Notes under the pieces: model-generated
The model's database searches: none
What the model was told of the DNA's origin: nothing
Seen by the model: only the letters and a program-made list of their open reading frames with translations
Program-made: the position numbers and the translations under genes
In this document: positions 8,060-16,866 of the stretch, in pieces
Layout of the letters: every line of letters begins with the position of its first letter
Position numbering within the stretch: position 1 is the first letter of the stretch
NCBI RefSeq assembly: GCF_002119665.1
Contig: NZ_CP021111.1
Coordinates: 3,720,001 to 3,784,000, forward strand
Length of the DNA: 64,000 bases
Source: Bordetella genomosp. 13
GTDB taxonomy: Bacteria > Pseudomonadota > Gammaproteobacteria > Burkholderiales > Burkholderiaceae_B
Direction of reading: 5' to 3'

Positions 8060-9562
8060 CTACTTGTCGTGCACCATCGAGATGGTCGTGTTGACCGTGC
8101 GGCCATGCGCCGACCAGCGCGCCGTCACCGTCTTCGTCTGCGTCCAGAACTGCACCGCCTGCTTGCCGTTGGGGCCCAGGTCGCCCAGCTTGGAGCCTCG
8201 CGATCCCGTGAAGCTGAACCATGCCACCGGCACGGGAATGGGAATGTTGATGCCCACCTGGCCCACGTCGATGTTGTTCTGGAAGTAGCGCGCCGCCCCG
8301 CCATCCTGCGTGAACAGCGCCACGCCGTTGCCGTTGGGATTGCGGTTGATGAAGTCCACGGCCTCTTCCAGCGTGTCGACGCCCACCACGCCCAGCACCG
8401 GCCCGAAGATCTCTTCTGTGTAGATCGACATCTTCTCGGTCACGCCGCCGAACACCGTGGGACCGACGAAGTTGCCCTTCTCATAGCCCGCCACCTCGAT
8501 GCCGCGTCCATCCAGCAGCAGATCGGCGCCTTCGTCCACGCCCTGCTGGATCAGGCTTTCGACGCGCTTGCGCGCATTGGCCGACACCAGCGGCCCCAGG
8601 TCCGCCTGGCGATCGGTGCCCACATTGACCTTCAGGCCTTTGGCGCGTTCGACGAATTCGGGCAGCCAGTTGCGCGCCTCGCCCACCAGCACGGCCACCG
8701 ATGCGGCCATGCAGCGCTGGCCGGCGGCGCCGAAGGCCGCGCCCAGCAGCTGGTTCATCGCCACCTCGGGATCGGCGTCGGGCAATATCACGCAGTGGTT
8801 CTTCGCGCCCATCATGGCCTGGCAGCGCTTGCCGGCCGCCGAGGCGCGGTTGTAGATCTCGGTGCCCACGCGGGTCGAGCCGATGAACGACACCGCCTTG
8901 ATGTCCGGGTGTTCGCACAGGCCCATGGCCATGTCGGGCCCGCCGTGCACCACGTTCAGCACGCCCGGCGGCAGGCCCGCCTCCAGCGCCAGCTGGGCCA
9001 GGAACAGCGTCGAGCTGGGATCCTGCTCGGACGGCTTCAACACGAACGTATTGCCGCAGGACACGGCCAGCGGGAACATGAAGCATGGCAGCATCACCGG
9101 GAAGTTGAAGGCGGTGATGCCGGCGCACACGCCCAGCGGCTGGATCAGCGTGTACACGTCGATGCCCGAAGCGGCGTTCTCGGCGTACTCGCCCAGCTGC
9201 AGGCTGGCGATGGAGCACGCATGCTCGACCACCTCGAGCCCGCGCCCCACTTCGCCTTCGGCGTCGGGCAGCGTCTTGCCGTGCTCGCGCGTGATCATCT
9301 CGGCCAGCTTCGCGGTGTTGTCCCGCAGCAGCTGCTGCAGCTTCAGCATCACCCGCATGCGGGTGCCCTGCCCGCTGTTGCGCCACGTCTGGAAGGCCGC
9401 CTTGGAATTGGCCACGGCCCGGTCCAGTTCCTCGCGCGTGGCCATGGGCACCCGCGCCACGACTTCCTGCGTGGCCGGATTGATCACGTCGCGCCACTGC
9501 GTGGTCCGGGACTGCACCAGTTCGCCGCCGATCAACAGCGGCAGGTTGGGGACTTCTGCCAT
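8060..9562 (-). CDS. mmsA: Methylmalonate-semialdehyde dehydrogenase (CoA-acylating)
   Basis: A 500-residue aldehyde dehydrogenase of the MmsA group, which converts methylmalonate semialdehyde (from valine) or malonate semialdehyde to propionyl- or acetyl-CoA with NAD+. Landmarks are the start MAEVPNLPLLIGG, the substrate and cofactor region TAFNFPVMLPCFMFPLA, FIGSTRVGTEIY, and the nucleophile in GQRCMAAS (about Cys284). The C-terminal IFGPVLGVV is also typical. AGGAG precedes the ATG. The gene lies downstream of a periplasmic binding-protein gene on the same strand, which suggests branched-chain substrate catabolism. The long upstream in-frame extension to 10009 has no support. Confidence 0.9.
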   Translation of the reverse strand: MAEVPNLPLLIGGELVQSRTTQWRDVINPATQEVVARVPMATREELDRAVANSKAAFQTWRNSGQGTRMRVMLKLQQLLRDNTAKLAEMITREHGKTLPDAEGEVGRGLEVVEHACSIASLQLGEYAENAASGIDVYTLIQPLGVCAGITAFNFPVMLPCFMFPLAVSCGNTFVLKPSEQDPSSTLFLAQLALEAGLPPGVLNVVHGGPDMAMGLCEHPDIKAVSFIGSTRVGTEIYNRASAAGKRCQAMMGAKNHCVILPDADPEVAMNQLLGAAFGAAGQRCMAASVAVLVGEARNWLPEFVERAKGLKVNVGTDRQADLGPLVSANARKRVESLIQQGVDEGADLLLDGRGIEVAGYEKGNFVGPTVFGGVTEKMSIYTEEIFGPVLGVVGVDTLEEAVDFINRNPNGNGVALFTQDGGAARYFQNNIDVGQVGINIPIPVPVAWFSFTGSRGSKLGDLGPNGKQAVQFWTQTKTVTARWSAHGRTVNTTISMVHDK

Positions 9563-9627
9563 GATTGCTCCTCGCACTGCTTGTAGGAAAGCGCGGCATG
9601 GCCGCGCGGGTTTCGATAAGGGATGCG

Positions 9628-10851
9628 CTATTTGCCGGCGGTCACCAGTGGGCATGACGATTCCGCCAGCGGCTGGAACGCCTCGGCGGCGGGTATGGTG
9701 GCCACCAGCTTGGAATAGTCCCAGCCGCCTTTCGATTCGGCCGGCGTCTTCACTTCGTACAGGTACATGTCGTGGATCACGCGCCCGTCGGGCCGGATCG
9801 ACGCGTTGCGCATGATCGGGTCGCGTATGGGCAGCGCGCGCATGCGGTCGGCCACGACCTTGCCGTCGGTACTGTTGGAGGCCGCCACCGCGCGCAGATA
9901 ATGCAGCACGCTGGAATAGACGCCGGCGTGCGTCATGGTGGGCTTGTTGCCGCGGAACGCCTTCTCGAAGCGGGCGGCCCATTGCCTCGTGGCGTCGTCG
10001 TAGTCCCAATAGAAACCGTCCACATACGACAGGCCCTGCGCGTTATCCAGGCCCAGCGCACGCAGGTCGGACAGGAAGATCAGCAGCGACACGAGCCGCT
10101 GTCCGCCCGTCACGATGCCGAACTCGCGCGCCTGCTTCACCGCGTTGACGGTGTCCTGCCCGCCATTGGCCAGCGCCACGACCTGAGCCTTCGAGCTCTG
10201 CGCCTGCAGCAGATACGAGGCGAAGTCGGGCGCGTTCAGCGGATGGCGCACACTGCCCGCCACCGTGCCGCCCAGCGCCTTCACCGCCTTCGTGGTGTCG
10301 GCCTCCAGCGAGTGGCCGAAGGCATAGTCCACCGTGACGAAGTACCACGACTTGCCGCCCGCGCGCACCGTAGCCTTGGCGCCGCCCGCCGATTGCGAAT
10401 ACGTGTCGAACATCCAGTGAAAGCCCACTGGCGAGCATTCCTTGTTGGTCAGCGCGGTGGTGGCCGGCCCCGAGAACATCACGACCTTGTTCTTTTCGCG
10501 CGCGATGCCCTGCACCGCGAGCGCGACGGCCGAGTTGGTCAGGTCGGCGATGGCGGTGACGCCGTCGCGGTCGAACCATTCGCGGGCGCGCGCGGCGCCC
10601 ACGTCGGCCTTGTTCTGGTTGTCGGCCGACACCAGCTCGATGCGCATGCCCTTGCAGTCTGCCGCCAGGCAGTCGTCGATGGCCAGCTGCGCGGCCGCCA
10701 CCGAACCGGGGCCGCCCATGGCGGCATAGGTGCCCGACATGTCGGTCAGGATGCCGATCTTCACCGGCGGACGTTCGGCTGCCCCGGCCTGGAAGGCGAA
10801 CAGCGCGGCCAGGCACAAGCCCGCGGCCAGGCCGCTAGCATGCAATCTCAT
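9628..10851 (-). CDS. Periplasmic substrate-binding protein, branched-chain amino acid ABC type
   Basis: A 407-residue secreted binding protein of the Leu/Ile/Val (type 1 periplasmic) family. The signal peptide MRLHASGLAAGLCLAALFAF with cleavage near AGA-AE precedes the mature start RPPVKIGILTDMSGTYA. AGGAGA sits upstream of the ATG. This subfamily, common in Burkholderiales, binds small amino-acid-like or aromatic compounds. No permease or ATPase genes are adjacent, so it must use components encoded elsewhere or act alone. It is followed on the same strand by mmsA and is divergent from a LysR gene, which may regulate both. The ligand is unknown. Confidence 0.85.
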   Translation of the reverse strand: MRLHASGLAAGLCLAALFAFQAGAAERPPVKIGILTDMSGTYAAMGGPGSVAAAQLAIDDCLAADCKGMRIELVSADNQNKADVGAARAREWFDRDGVTAIADLTNSAVALAVQGIAREKNKVVMFSGPATTALTNKECSPVGFHWMFDTYSQSAGGAKATVRAGGKSWYFVTVDYAFGHSLEADTTKAVKALGGTVAGSVRHPLNAPDFASYLLQAQSSKAQVVALANGGQDTVNAVKQAREFGIVTGGQRLVSLLIFLSDLRALGLDNAQGLSYVDGFYWDYDDATRQWAARFEKAFRGNKPTMTHAGVYSSVLHYLRAVAASNSTDGKVVADRMRALPIRDPIMRNASIRPDGRVIHDMYLYEVKTPAESKGGWDYSKLVATIPAAEAFQPLAESSCPLVTAGK

Positions 10852-11000
10852 GGTTGTCTCCTCGGTATTGTTGTGGCGGGTCCCGCGGCAGTGCTTCCCC
10901 GGCGGTCCCGCAGCCAGTGTAGATGTGTGAAAATCCCCGATCAACAATACGGATGCACATTCGTTGTGCATTGATGCACAACGGTACGGAGACCCTGGCC

Positions 11001-11966
11001 ATGCTCGACTGGGACAGCCTGCGCTATTTCCTGGCGGTGGCGCGCACCCAGCGCGTCAGCGCCGCGGCGCGCCAACTGGGCGTCGAACACACCACCGTGT
11101 CGCGCCGCATCCGCCTGCTCGAGGCCGAACTCGACAGCCTGCTGTTCGAGAAATCGCGCAGCGCCGGCTTCATGCTGACCGGCGATGGCCAACGCCTGTT
11201 CGTGCATGCGGAGCAGATGGAAAACGCGGTGGCCGCCGCGCGCGAAAGCCTGTCCGGCATCGGGCAGGCGCTGTCCGGCCATCTGCGCATCGGCGCCACC
11301 GAGGGTTTCGGCAGCTACGTGCTGACGCCGCTGGCCGCCGACTTCCAGCGTCGCTATCCGCACATCACGCTAGACATACTGCCGGTCCCGCGCTTCGTCA
11401 GCCTGTCCAAGCGCGAGGCCGACCTGGCCATCACGCTCGAGCGCCCGCAGCGCGGCCCGTACGTCTGCAGCAAGCTGTGCGACTACACGCTGATGCTGTA
11501 CGGCACGCCGGGCTATCTGGCGCGCCATGCGCCGATCCGCGACCGGGCCGGCCTGGCCGGCCACAGCTTCATAGGCTATGTGGACGAGCTGGTGTTCAGC
11601 GAACGTCTGCGCTACCTGGAAGACGTGCTGCCGGACAGCCGCGTGGTACTGCGCAGCACCAGCGTGATCGCGCAATACCATGCCGCGCTGCAGGGCCGTT
11701 CGCTGGCCATCCTGCCGTGCTTCATCGCCGCGCAGGACCCGCGGCTCACGCCGGTGCTGCCGGACGAGATCGCGATCGTGCGCAGCTTCTGGATGTATTG
11801 CCACGAAGACCTGCGGCGCCTGAAGCGCGTATCGGTGCTGTGGGATTTCCTGCGCCGCTCGGTGGCGCGCAACGCGGCGCTGCTGGCAGGACGGGACGGA
11901 CGAATGCAGTATCTGCCCGAGGGCCGCGGCAAGGACGACGGCGCGGGGGCAGACAGGGTACGCTGA
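11001..11966 (+). CDS. LysR-family transcriptional regulator
   Basis: A 321-residue LysR-type regulator. The winged HTH begins MLDWDSLRYFLAVARTQRVS and has the recognition region LGVEHTTVSRRIRLLEAEL. The effector-binding domain runs from about residue 90 (GHLRIGATEGFGSYVLTPL). It is divergent from the binding-protein gene with a gap of 149 bp, the classic arrangement for LysR control of a neighbour, so it probably regulates the binding-protein/mmsA unit. GGAG lies upstream of the chosen ATG at 11001; in-frame ATGs further upstream would add residues not typical of LysR proteins. The inducer is unknown. Confidence 0.85.
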   Translation: MLDWDSLRYFLAVARTQRVSAAARQLGVEHTTVSRRIRLLEAELDSLLFEKSRSAGFMLTGDGQRLFVHAEQMENAVAAARESLSGIGQALSGHLRIGATEGFGSYVLTPLAADFQRRYPHITLDILPVPRFVSLSKREADLAITLERPQRGPYVCSKLCDYTLMLYGTPGYLARHAPIRDRAGLAGHSFIGYVDELVFSERLRYLEDVLPDSRVVLRSTSVIAQYHAALQGRSLAILPCFIAAQDPRLTPVLPDEIAIVRSFWMYCHEDLRRLKRVSVLWDFLRRSVARNAALLAGRDGRMQYLPEGRGKDDGAGADRVR

Positions 11967-11972
11967 GCGTCG

Positions 11973-13079
11973 TCAGGCGGCCGCGTTGCGCGGCGCCTTC
12001 ACCCGCAGCCGCCGCGCCAGCAGCCAGCCGAACAGGGCCGCCACGGCCGCGTGGATGAGCCACACGCCCACTTCGAAGCTGAGCTTGCCGTCGCCGATCC
12101 ACGCGCGCGACAGGTTGATCAGGTTCATATACAGCAGCGCGATCAGGCCCGCCATCAGCAGGTCGCCGGAACGCCCCAGGCGCGGATTGACCGCGCCCAG
12201 CGGGATGGCCAGCAGCGCGAGGTTGAGCGTGGCCAGCGGCATGGCGATGCGCCACATCACCTGCGACCACGAACTGTCGGTGTTGTCGCTGATGAGCTGC
12301 ATGGTCGTGCGCGCCTTGCTGGAACGTTCGGCCGCGGCGCGCGCATCGGCGGTGGGATCCACCCCCGCCCGGCTTTCGAGGCGGATGCCGTACCGTTCGA
12401 AATCGACCAGGCGGATTTCCGCCGTGCCCGGCTTGAGGTCATAGCGGTGGCCGCTGCCCAGCACGAGGAAGCGGTCGCCGTTGGGCAGGGTTTCGGTATG
12501 CGCGCTGCTGGCCGTGAGCACGCTGTGCCATTCGGGATCGATGGCGCGCGCGAACACGTTGCCCAGTTCATCGCTGGGTTTGGTCGGGTCTTCGGCGAAA
12601 AACACGCGATTGCCGCCGTCCGACTCGGCGAACTGCCCCGCCGTGACCTTGGATAGATCCGACCGTTGTTCGAACCGCTCGCGATACTCGCCGATCTGCC
12701 GATAGGCCCACGGCGAGGCGGCCAGCGTCAGTATGGCGACCAGGATAGCGGTGGGCACGGCCACGCGCAGCACCGGGCGCAGCCAGTCGGCCAGCGACAG
12801 GCCGCTGGCGAACCACACCACCATTTCGGATTCGCGGTAGTTGCGCGTGACGGTGGTCAGCACCGCGATGAACAGGGCCACCGCCAGAATGGTGGGCAGC
12901 GCGGTAATGGTGGAGAAGGCCGCCAGGCCCAGCACCACGTCGGCGCCGATGGAGCCGCCCGCCGCGTCGCCCAGCAGGCGCACCAGCAGCACGCTGAGCC
13001 ACACGACCACGAGGGTAGAGAACACCACGCCCGCGTGACTCGTGATCTCGCTGACGACCGACCGTTTGAACAGGGACAT
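11973..13079 (-). CDS. lptF: LPS export ABC transporter permease LptF
   Basis: A 368-residue inner-membrane permease of the LptBFGC complex, which extracts lipopolysaccharide from the inner membrane and pushes it along the Lpt bridge. The protein starts MSLFKRSVVSEITSHAG. It has three N-terminal transmembrane helices, a large periplasmic beta-jellyroll domain (about residues 130-270) and three C-terminal helices with GAVNPRLGRSGDLL. It is divergent from pepA over 58 bp, as in many proteobacteria. The usual partner lptG does not follow: the convergent LysR gene ends six bases away. LptG identity is less likely, given the resemblance to LptF around the NPRLGR motif. Confidence 0.85.
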   Translation of the reverse strand: MSLFKRSVVSEITSHAGVVFSTLVVVWLSVLLVRLLGDAAGGSIGADVVLGLAAFSTITALPTILAVALFIAVLTTVTRNYRESEMVVWFASGLSLADWLRPVLRVAVPTAILVAILTLAASPWAYRQIGEYRERFEQRSDLSKVTAGQFAESDGGNRVFFAEDPTKPSDELGNVFARAIDPEWHSVLTASSAHTETLPNGDRFLVLGSGHRYDLKPGTAEIRLVDFERYGIRLESRAGVDPTADARAAAERSSKARTTMQLISDNTDSSWSQVMWRIAMPLATLNLALLAIPLGAVNPRLGRSGDLLMAGLIALLYMNLINLSRAWIGDGKLSFEVGVWLIHAAVAALFGWLLARRLRVKAPRNAAA

Positions 13080-13137
13080 GTGAAAAAATGCGGGATAATC
13101 GAACGCTATCGACGAGCCACTACCGGGGATCTTCCTC

Positions 13138-14673
13138 ATGGAATTTAGCACACAGACCACCGCTTCCCTGCACCAGATCAAGACATCCGCGCTAGCGGTG
13201 GGCGTCTATGCCGACGGGCTGCTCAGCCCCGCCGCCGAACTCGTCGACCGCGCCGCCAATGCGGCCCTGCGCGCGGTCGTGAAGGCCGAATTCCGGGCCC
13301 GCCCCGGTTCCGTCCTGGTACTGCGCAACCTGCCCGGCGTGTCGGCGCAGCGCGTCGTGCTGGTGGGCCTGGGCAAGCGCGAGGAATACTCCGCGCGCGT
13401 CCATGCCGCCGCCGAGCAGGCGTTCGCCGCGGCCTGCGTGTCCGCCCAGCTTACCGAGGCCGTATCCACCCTGGCCGCGCTGGACATCCCCGACACGCCG
13501 CTGCGCGCCCGCGCCCGCACCGCCGCCATCGCGGCCGGCAGCGCCACCTATCATTACGATGCCACCTTCGGCAAACCCGACCGCGACGCGCGTCCCAAGC
13601 TGCGCAAGATCGTGCAGGTGGTCGAACGCGCCGACACCGCGCAAGCCCAGCAAGGGCTGCGCGAAGGCGCCGCCATCGCGCGCGGCATGGAGCTGACCCG
13701 CACCCTGGGCAACCTGCCCGGCAACATCTGCACGCCCACCTATCTGGGCGACACCGCCAAGAAGCTCGCGCGCGAGTTCAAATCCATCAAGGTCGAGGTG
13801 CTCGATCGCAAGCAGATCGAGGCCCTGGGCATGGGCTCGTTCCTGTCGGTGGCGCGCGGTTCCGACGAAGCCCCGCGCTTCATCGTGCTGCGCCATCCCG
13901 GCACGGGCGCCGGCACGGGCGCCGCCGCCAAGAAAGCCAAGGGCGAAGCCGCGAAAACGGCCGCCGGCCCGGTGGTCCTGGTCGGCAAGGGCATCACGTT
14001 CGACTCGGGCGGCATCTCGATCAAGCCCGCCGCCACCATGGACGAAATGAAGTACGACATGTGCGGTGCGGCCAGCGTGCTGGGCACCTTCCGCGCCCTG
14101 GCCGAACTCGAGCTGCCGTTCGAGGTCGTCGGCCTGATCGCCGCGTGCGAGAACATGCCCAGCGGCAAGGCCAACAAGCCGGGCGACGTGGTCACCAGCA
14201 TGTCGGGCCAGACCATCGAGATTCTGAACACCGACGCCGAAGGGCGCCTGGTCCTGTGCGATGCCCTCACCTACGCCGAGCGCTTCAAGCCATCGGCCGT
14301 GATCGACATCGCCACCCTCACGGGCGCCTGCGTGGTGGCGCTGGGCGGCGTGAACACCGGCCTGTTCTCCAAGGACGACGCGCTGGCCGACGCCCTGCTG
14401 GCCGCCGGCCGGCAATCGCTGGATACGGCCTGGCGCCTCCCGCTGGACGATGCCTATCAAGAGCAGCTCAAGTCCAACTTCGCCGACATCGCCAACATCG
14501 GCGGCCCGCAGGCCGGTGCGGTCACGGCGGCGTGCTTCCTGTCGCGCTTCACCAAGGCCTATCCCTGGGCCCACCTGGACATCGCGGGCACCGCGTGGAA
14601 GGGCGGCAAGGACAAGGGCGCCACGGGCCGTCCCGTGCCGCTGCTGACGCAATACCTGCTGGACCGCGCCTGA
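13138..14673 (+). CDS. pepA: Leucyl (cytosol) aminopeptidase PepA
   Basis: A 511-residue M17 metallo-aminopeptidase that removes N-terminal residues, Leu preferred. In E. coli PepA also acts as a DNA-binding regulator. The metal-binding and catalytic C-terminal domain shows VGKGITFDSGGISIKPA (about residue 282), YDMCGAASVLG and the signature NTDAEGRLVL (about 364). An Ala/Lys-rich insertion (AAAKKAKGEAAKTAAGP) lies just before the catalytic domain. The gene heads a plus-strand cluster with holC 16 bp downstream. It is divergent from lptF. Confidence 0.93.
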   Translation: MEFSTQTTASLHQIKTSALAVGVYADGLLSPAAELVDRAANAALRAVVKAEFRARPGSVLVLRNLPGVSAQRVVLVGLGKREEYSARVHAAAEQAFAAACVSAQLTEAVSTLAALDIPDTPLRARARTAAIAAGSATYHYDATFGKPDRDARPKLRKIVQVVERADTAQAQQGLREGAAIARGMELTRTLGNLPGNICTPTYLGDTAKKLAREFKSIKVEVLDRKQIEALGMGSFLSVARGSDEAPRFIVLRHPGTGAGTGAAAKKAKGEAAKTAAGPVVLVGKGITFDSGGISIKPAATMDEMKYDMCGAASVLGTFRALAELELPFEVVGLIAACENMPSGKANKPGDVVTSMSGQTIEILNTDAEGRLVLCDALTYAERFKPSAVIDIATLTGACVVALGGVNTGLFSKDDALADALLAAGRQSLDTAWRLPLDDAYQEQLKSNFADIANIGGPQAGAVTAACFLSRFTKAYPWAHLDIAGTAWKGGKDKGATGRPVPLLTQYLLDRA

Positions 14674-14689
14674 CGGCGGCCGGGGCCCG

Positions 14690-15151
14690 ATGACGCGCAT
14701 CGACTTCGCCTTCGGCGCCGGAGATCGCCTGCGGGCGGCCTGCCAGACGACACGCAAGCGCTATCTGGCGGGCCAGCGCATGGTGGTCTATTGCCGCGAC
14801 GGCACGCGCCTGTCGGCGTTCGACCGCATGTTGTGGGCCTTCGACGACATCTCCTTCGTGCCGCACGTGCTGGCCAACGACCCGCTGGCGGCCGACACTC
14901 CTGTGGTGCTGACGGCCAGCGACCCGGCCGCGGCGCTGCCGCCGGCCGGCGCGCCCCACGGTGCGCCCGAAACCTGGCTGCTGAACCTGGATGACGACTG
15001 CCCACCGAACTATGATGGGTTTGTACGCTTGCTTGAATTCGTCTCCGACGATCCGGCCGACCGCCAGGCTGCGCGCCAGCGCTGGCGTGTCTATCAGGCC
15101 GCGGGCCACACGCTGCACAGCCACGACCTGACGCGCGCCGCGGGCGCCTAG
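14690..15151 (+). CDS. holC: DNA polymerase III chi subunit
   Basis: A 153-residue HolC protein. With psi it links the clamp loader to SSB-coated DNA. Family features are MTRIDFAFGAGDRLRAAC, the YLAGQRMVVYC strand, and LSAFDRMLWAFDDISFVPH followed by the acidic-aromatic tail region LLNLDDDCPPNYDGF. It follows pepA closely, the standard neighbour in proteobacteria, and is followed by a proline-rich hypothetical gene. Confidence 0.9.
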   Translation: MTRIDFAFGAGDRLRAACQTTRKRYLAGQRMVVYCRDGTRLSAFDRMLWAFDDISFVPHVLANDPLAADTPVVLTASDPAAALPPAGAPHGAPETWLLNLDDDCPPNYDGFVRLLEFVSDDPADRQAARQRWRVYQAAGHTLHSHDLTRAAGA

Positions 15152-15195
15152 GGCCGCGGCCGGCCGGCCCGGATCGCGCTTCACCGAGATCTGCC

Positions 15196-15915
15196 ATGTC
15201 ACGCCCCTATCCTCCCCACCGTTCCGACGGCATACCCACGCTGACACAGCGCGCCGAACCGACCCTGTCTCCGGACGCCAGCCTGCCGCAGGACGACGAT
15301 ACGCCTGTGCTGGGCGACGTCTATCTGGGCCCCGAGGACGACGACGGCGTGCCCGTGCTGGAGCATCCGGCCGGGGATCCCTTTCCCGACCTCCAGAACG
15401 ACGCGGCGCCTTCGCCGCCCACCTCCGCCGAGATCGGGCCGCCCCGCCCCTACAGCCCCTGGGGCGATCGGCCCGCGCAGGCGCACCTGCGCCCGGGCGC
15501 GACCGATGCCGGTGGCCCGCTGGCGGCCCATCCCGCGCGGGACCATCCTCTGGGCCCGCCACAGCCCTATACAGCCCATCCTGAACAGGAGGGCCATCCG
15601 CCCGCGCCGCGGGACGGCCATCCCGCCCGCACGGCGGCGCCCCGCGCCCCGGCGGGGTACACGCAGTGGTCGCGGTCCGACCCGGCGGACATGGAGCCGG
15701 TGCATTTTCCGGCGCCTCCAGCCGCCCGGGCGCCCTCGGGGTCGTCCGTCTCGGCCAGCATTCCCGAAGCCGTGCTGCGGGCGGCCCTGCAGGCCGAGAT
15801 CGAACAGGCCGTGCAGGCAGCGGTGGCCGACGCGTCGGCCATGTTGCGCGCCCGTCTCGAGGCCGAGCTTCCCGCCATCGTGGCGCGCACGCTGGGCCGG
15901 ATCCGTCCGGGCTAA
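15196..15915 (+). CDS. Proline-rich hypothetical protein downstream of holC
   Basis: A 239-residue protein that I do not recognise with confidence. The N-terminal ~170 residues are low complexity, rich in Pro, Asp and Ala, and probably disordered (for example LPQDDDTPVLGDVYLG, repeated in style as GPEDDDGVPVLE). The C-terminal ~55 residues are a predicted amphipathic helix, AVLRAALQAEIEQAVQAAVA and onward, with regular Ala/Leu/Glu spacing. Its position after holC and the ordered-tail layout resemble the DUF2486 proteins of Burkholderiales, but this is a guess. There is no signal peptide or membrane segment. The start has a weak GAG-type ribosome-binding site. Confidence 0.65.
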   Translation: MSRPYPPHRSDGIPTLTQRAEPTLSPDASLPQDDDTPVLGDVYLGPEDDDGVPVLEHPAGDPFPDLQNDAAPSPPTSAEIGPPRPYSPWGDRPAQAHLRPGATDAGGPLAAHPARDHPLGPPQPYTAHPEQEGHPPAPRDGHPARTAAPRAPAGYTQWSRSDPADMEPVHFPAPPAARAPSGSSVSASIPEAVLRAALQAEIEQAVQAAVADASAMLRARLEAELPAIVARTLGRIRPG

Positions 15916-16075
15916 GCTTTTGCCCGGACGCCACCTCCGTGCCCGGCCTTTCACCCCCCTCAACCGGGTCGCAAGCGGCGCTTTTGGTGGGCCCTCCTAG
16001 TGTTTAAGGGAACTGTCAGGTATTCTTCTGCTCCAACGTTAGTCGGGCAATCACGCCCGTGATAGAGGAAACGCC

Positions 16076-16771
16076 ATGAACGAAATTCGTCCCACCCCCT
16101 ACGGCCACGCTGGCGCGGGCGAGGTCGTCCGTAACCGGGTCCTGCGCAATACCTACTGGCTGCTCGCCCTGTCTCTCATTCCCACGGTGCTGGGCGCCGC
16201 GGTCGGCCTGTACAGCGGCATCAACCAGGTCATGGGCGGCAGCCCCGGCATCACCGCCATCGTGTTCCTGGTCGGCGCCTTCGGCATGATGTACGCCATC
16301 GAGAAGAACAAGCACAGCTCGCTGGGCGTGGCCCTGCTGCTGGCCTTCACGTTCTTCATGGGCATCATGCTGTCGCGGCTGCTGGGCTTCGTGCTCAACC
16401 TGTCCAACGGCACACAACTGGTCATGACGGCCTTCGGCGGCACCGCCATCGTGTTCGGCACCATGGCCACGCTGGCTACCACCATCAAGCGCGACCTGTC
16501 GGGCATGCAGAAGTGGCTGTTTGCCGGCGCCATCGTCATCCTGGTGGCGGCCCTGGCCAACATCTTCCTGCAGATGACCGGCATCATGCTGATGGTGTCC
16601 ACGCTGGCCGTGGTCATCTTCTCGGCCTTCATGCTGGTGGACCTGCAGCGCGTGGTCAACGGCGGCGAAACCAACTACGTGTCCGCCACCCTGGCCATCT
16701 ACCTGGACGTGTACAACGTCTTCGCCAACCTGCTGGCCCTCTTGGGCTTCTTCGGCGGCGATCGCGAGTAA
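16076..16771 (+). CDS. Bax inhibitor-1/YccA family membrane protein
   Basis: A 231-residue protein with seven hydrophobic helices. It belongs to the BI-1/YccA (LFG) family; E. coli YccA modulates the FtsH protease, and other members act as pH-sensitive Ca2+ leak channels. It starts MNEIRPTPYGHAG after AGAGGAAA. The C-terminal helix carries the family-typical Asp residues in AFMLVDLQRVVNGGE and LAIYLDVYNVFANLLALLG. It is monocistronic, with its own 160-bp upstream region and a terminator after the stop. Confidence 0.9.
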   Translation: MNEIRPTPYGHAGAGEVVRNRVLRNTYWLLALSLIPTVLGAAVGLYSGINQVMGGSPGITAIVFLVGAFGMMYAIEKNKHSSLGVALLLAFTFFMGIMLSRLLGFVLNLSNGTQLVMTAFGGTAIVFGTMATLATTIKRDLSGMQKWLFAGAIVILVAALANIFLQMTGIMLMVSTLAVVIFSAFMLVDLQRVVNGGETNYVSATLAIYLDVYNVFANLLALLGFFGGDRE

Positions 16772-16820
16772 CGCCGCTGCACTGCCAGGCCGCCGCGCGC
16801 GGCCCGGCAGACAGGCAAAA

Positions 16821-16846
16821 AAAGGCCCGCCACATGGCGGGCCTTT
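16821..16846. terminator. Bidirectional terminator between yccA-like gene and recO
   Basis: An 11-bp stem AAAGGCCCGCC (16821-16831) pairs with GGCGGGCCTTT (16836-16846) around a four-base loop. A-rich and T-rich flanks lie on either side, so it can serve both convergent transcripts, including the end of the long fab-to-recO run. Confidence 0.8.
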
Positions 16847-16866
16847 CGTTTACCGGCGGAGAAGAG

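Noticed and set aside
9563..10009. N-terminal extension of mmsA
   Set aside because: The extension overlaps the binding-protein gene and does not resemble aldehyde dehydrogenases; a good ribosome-binding site precedes the internal ATG at 9562.
15990..16075. Sigma-E promoter (GGAACT) upstream of the YccA-like gene
   Set aside because: GGAACT is present near 16009, but no TCTGA-like -10 occurs at 15-17 bases; the nearest TCTGC is too close.
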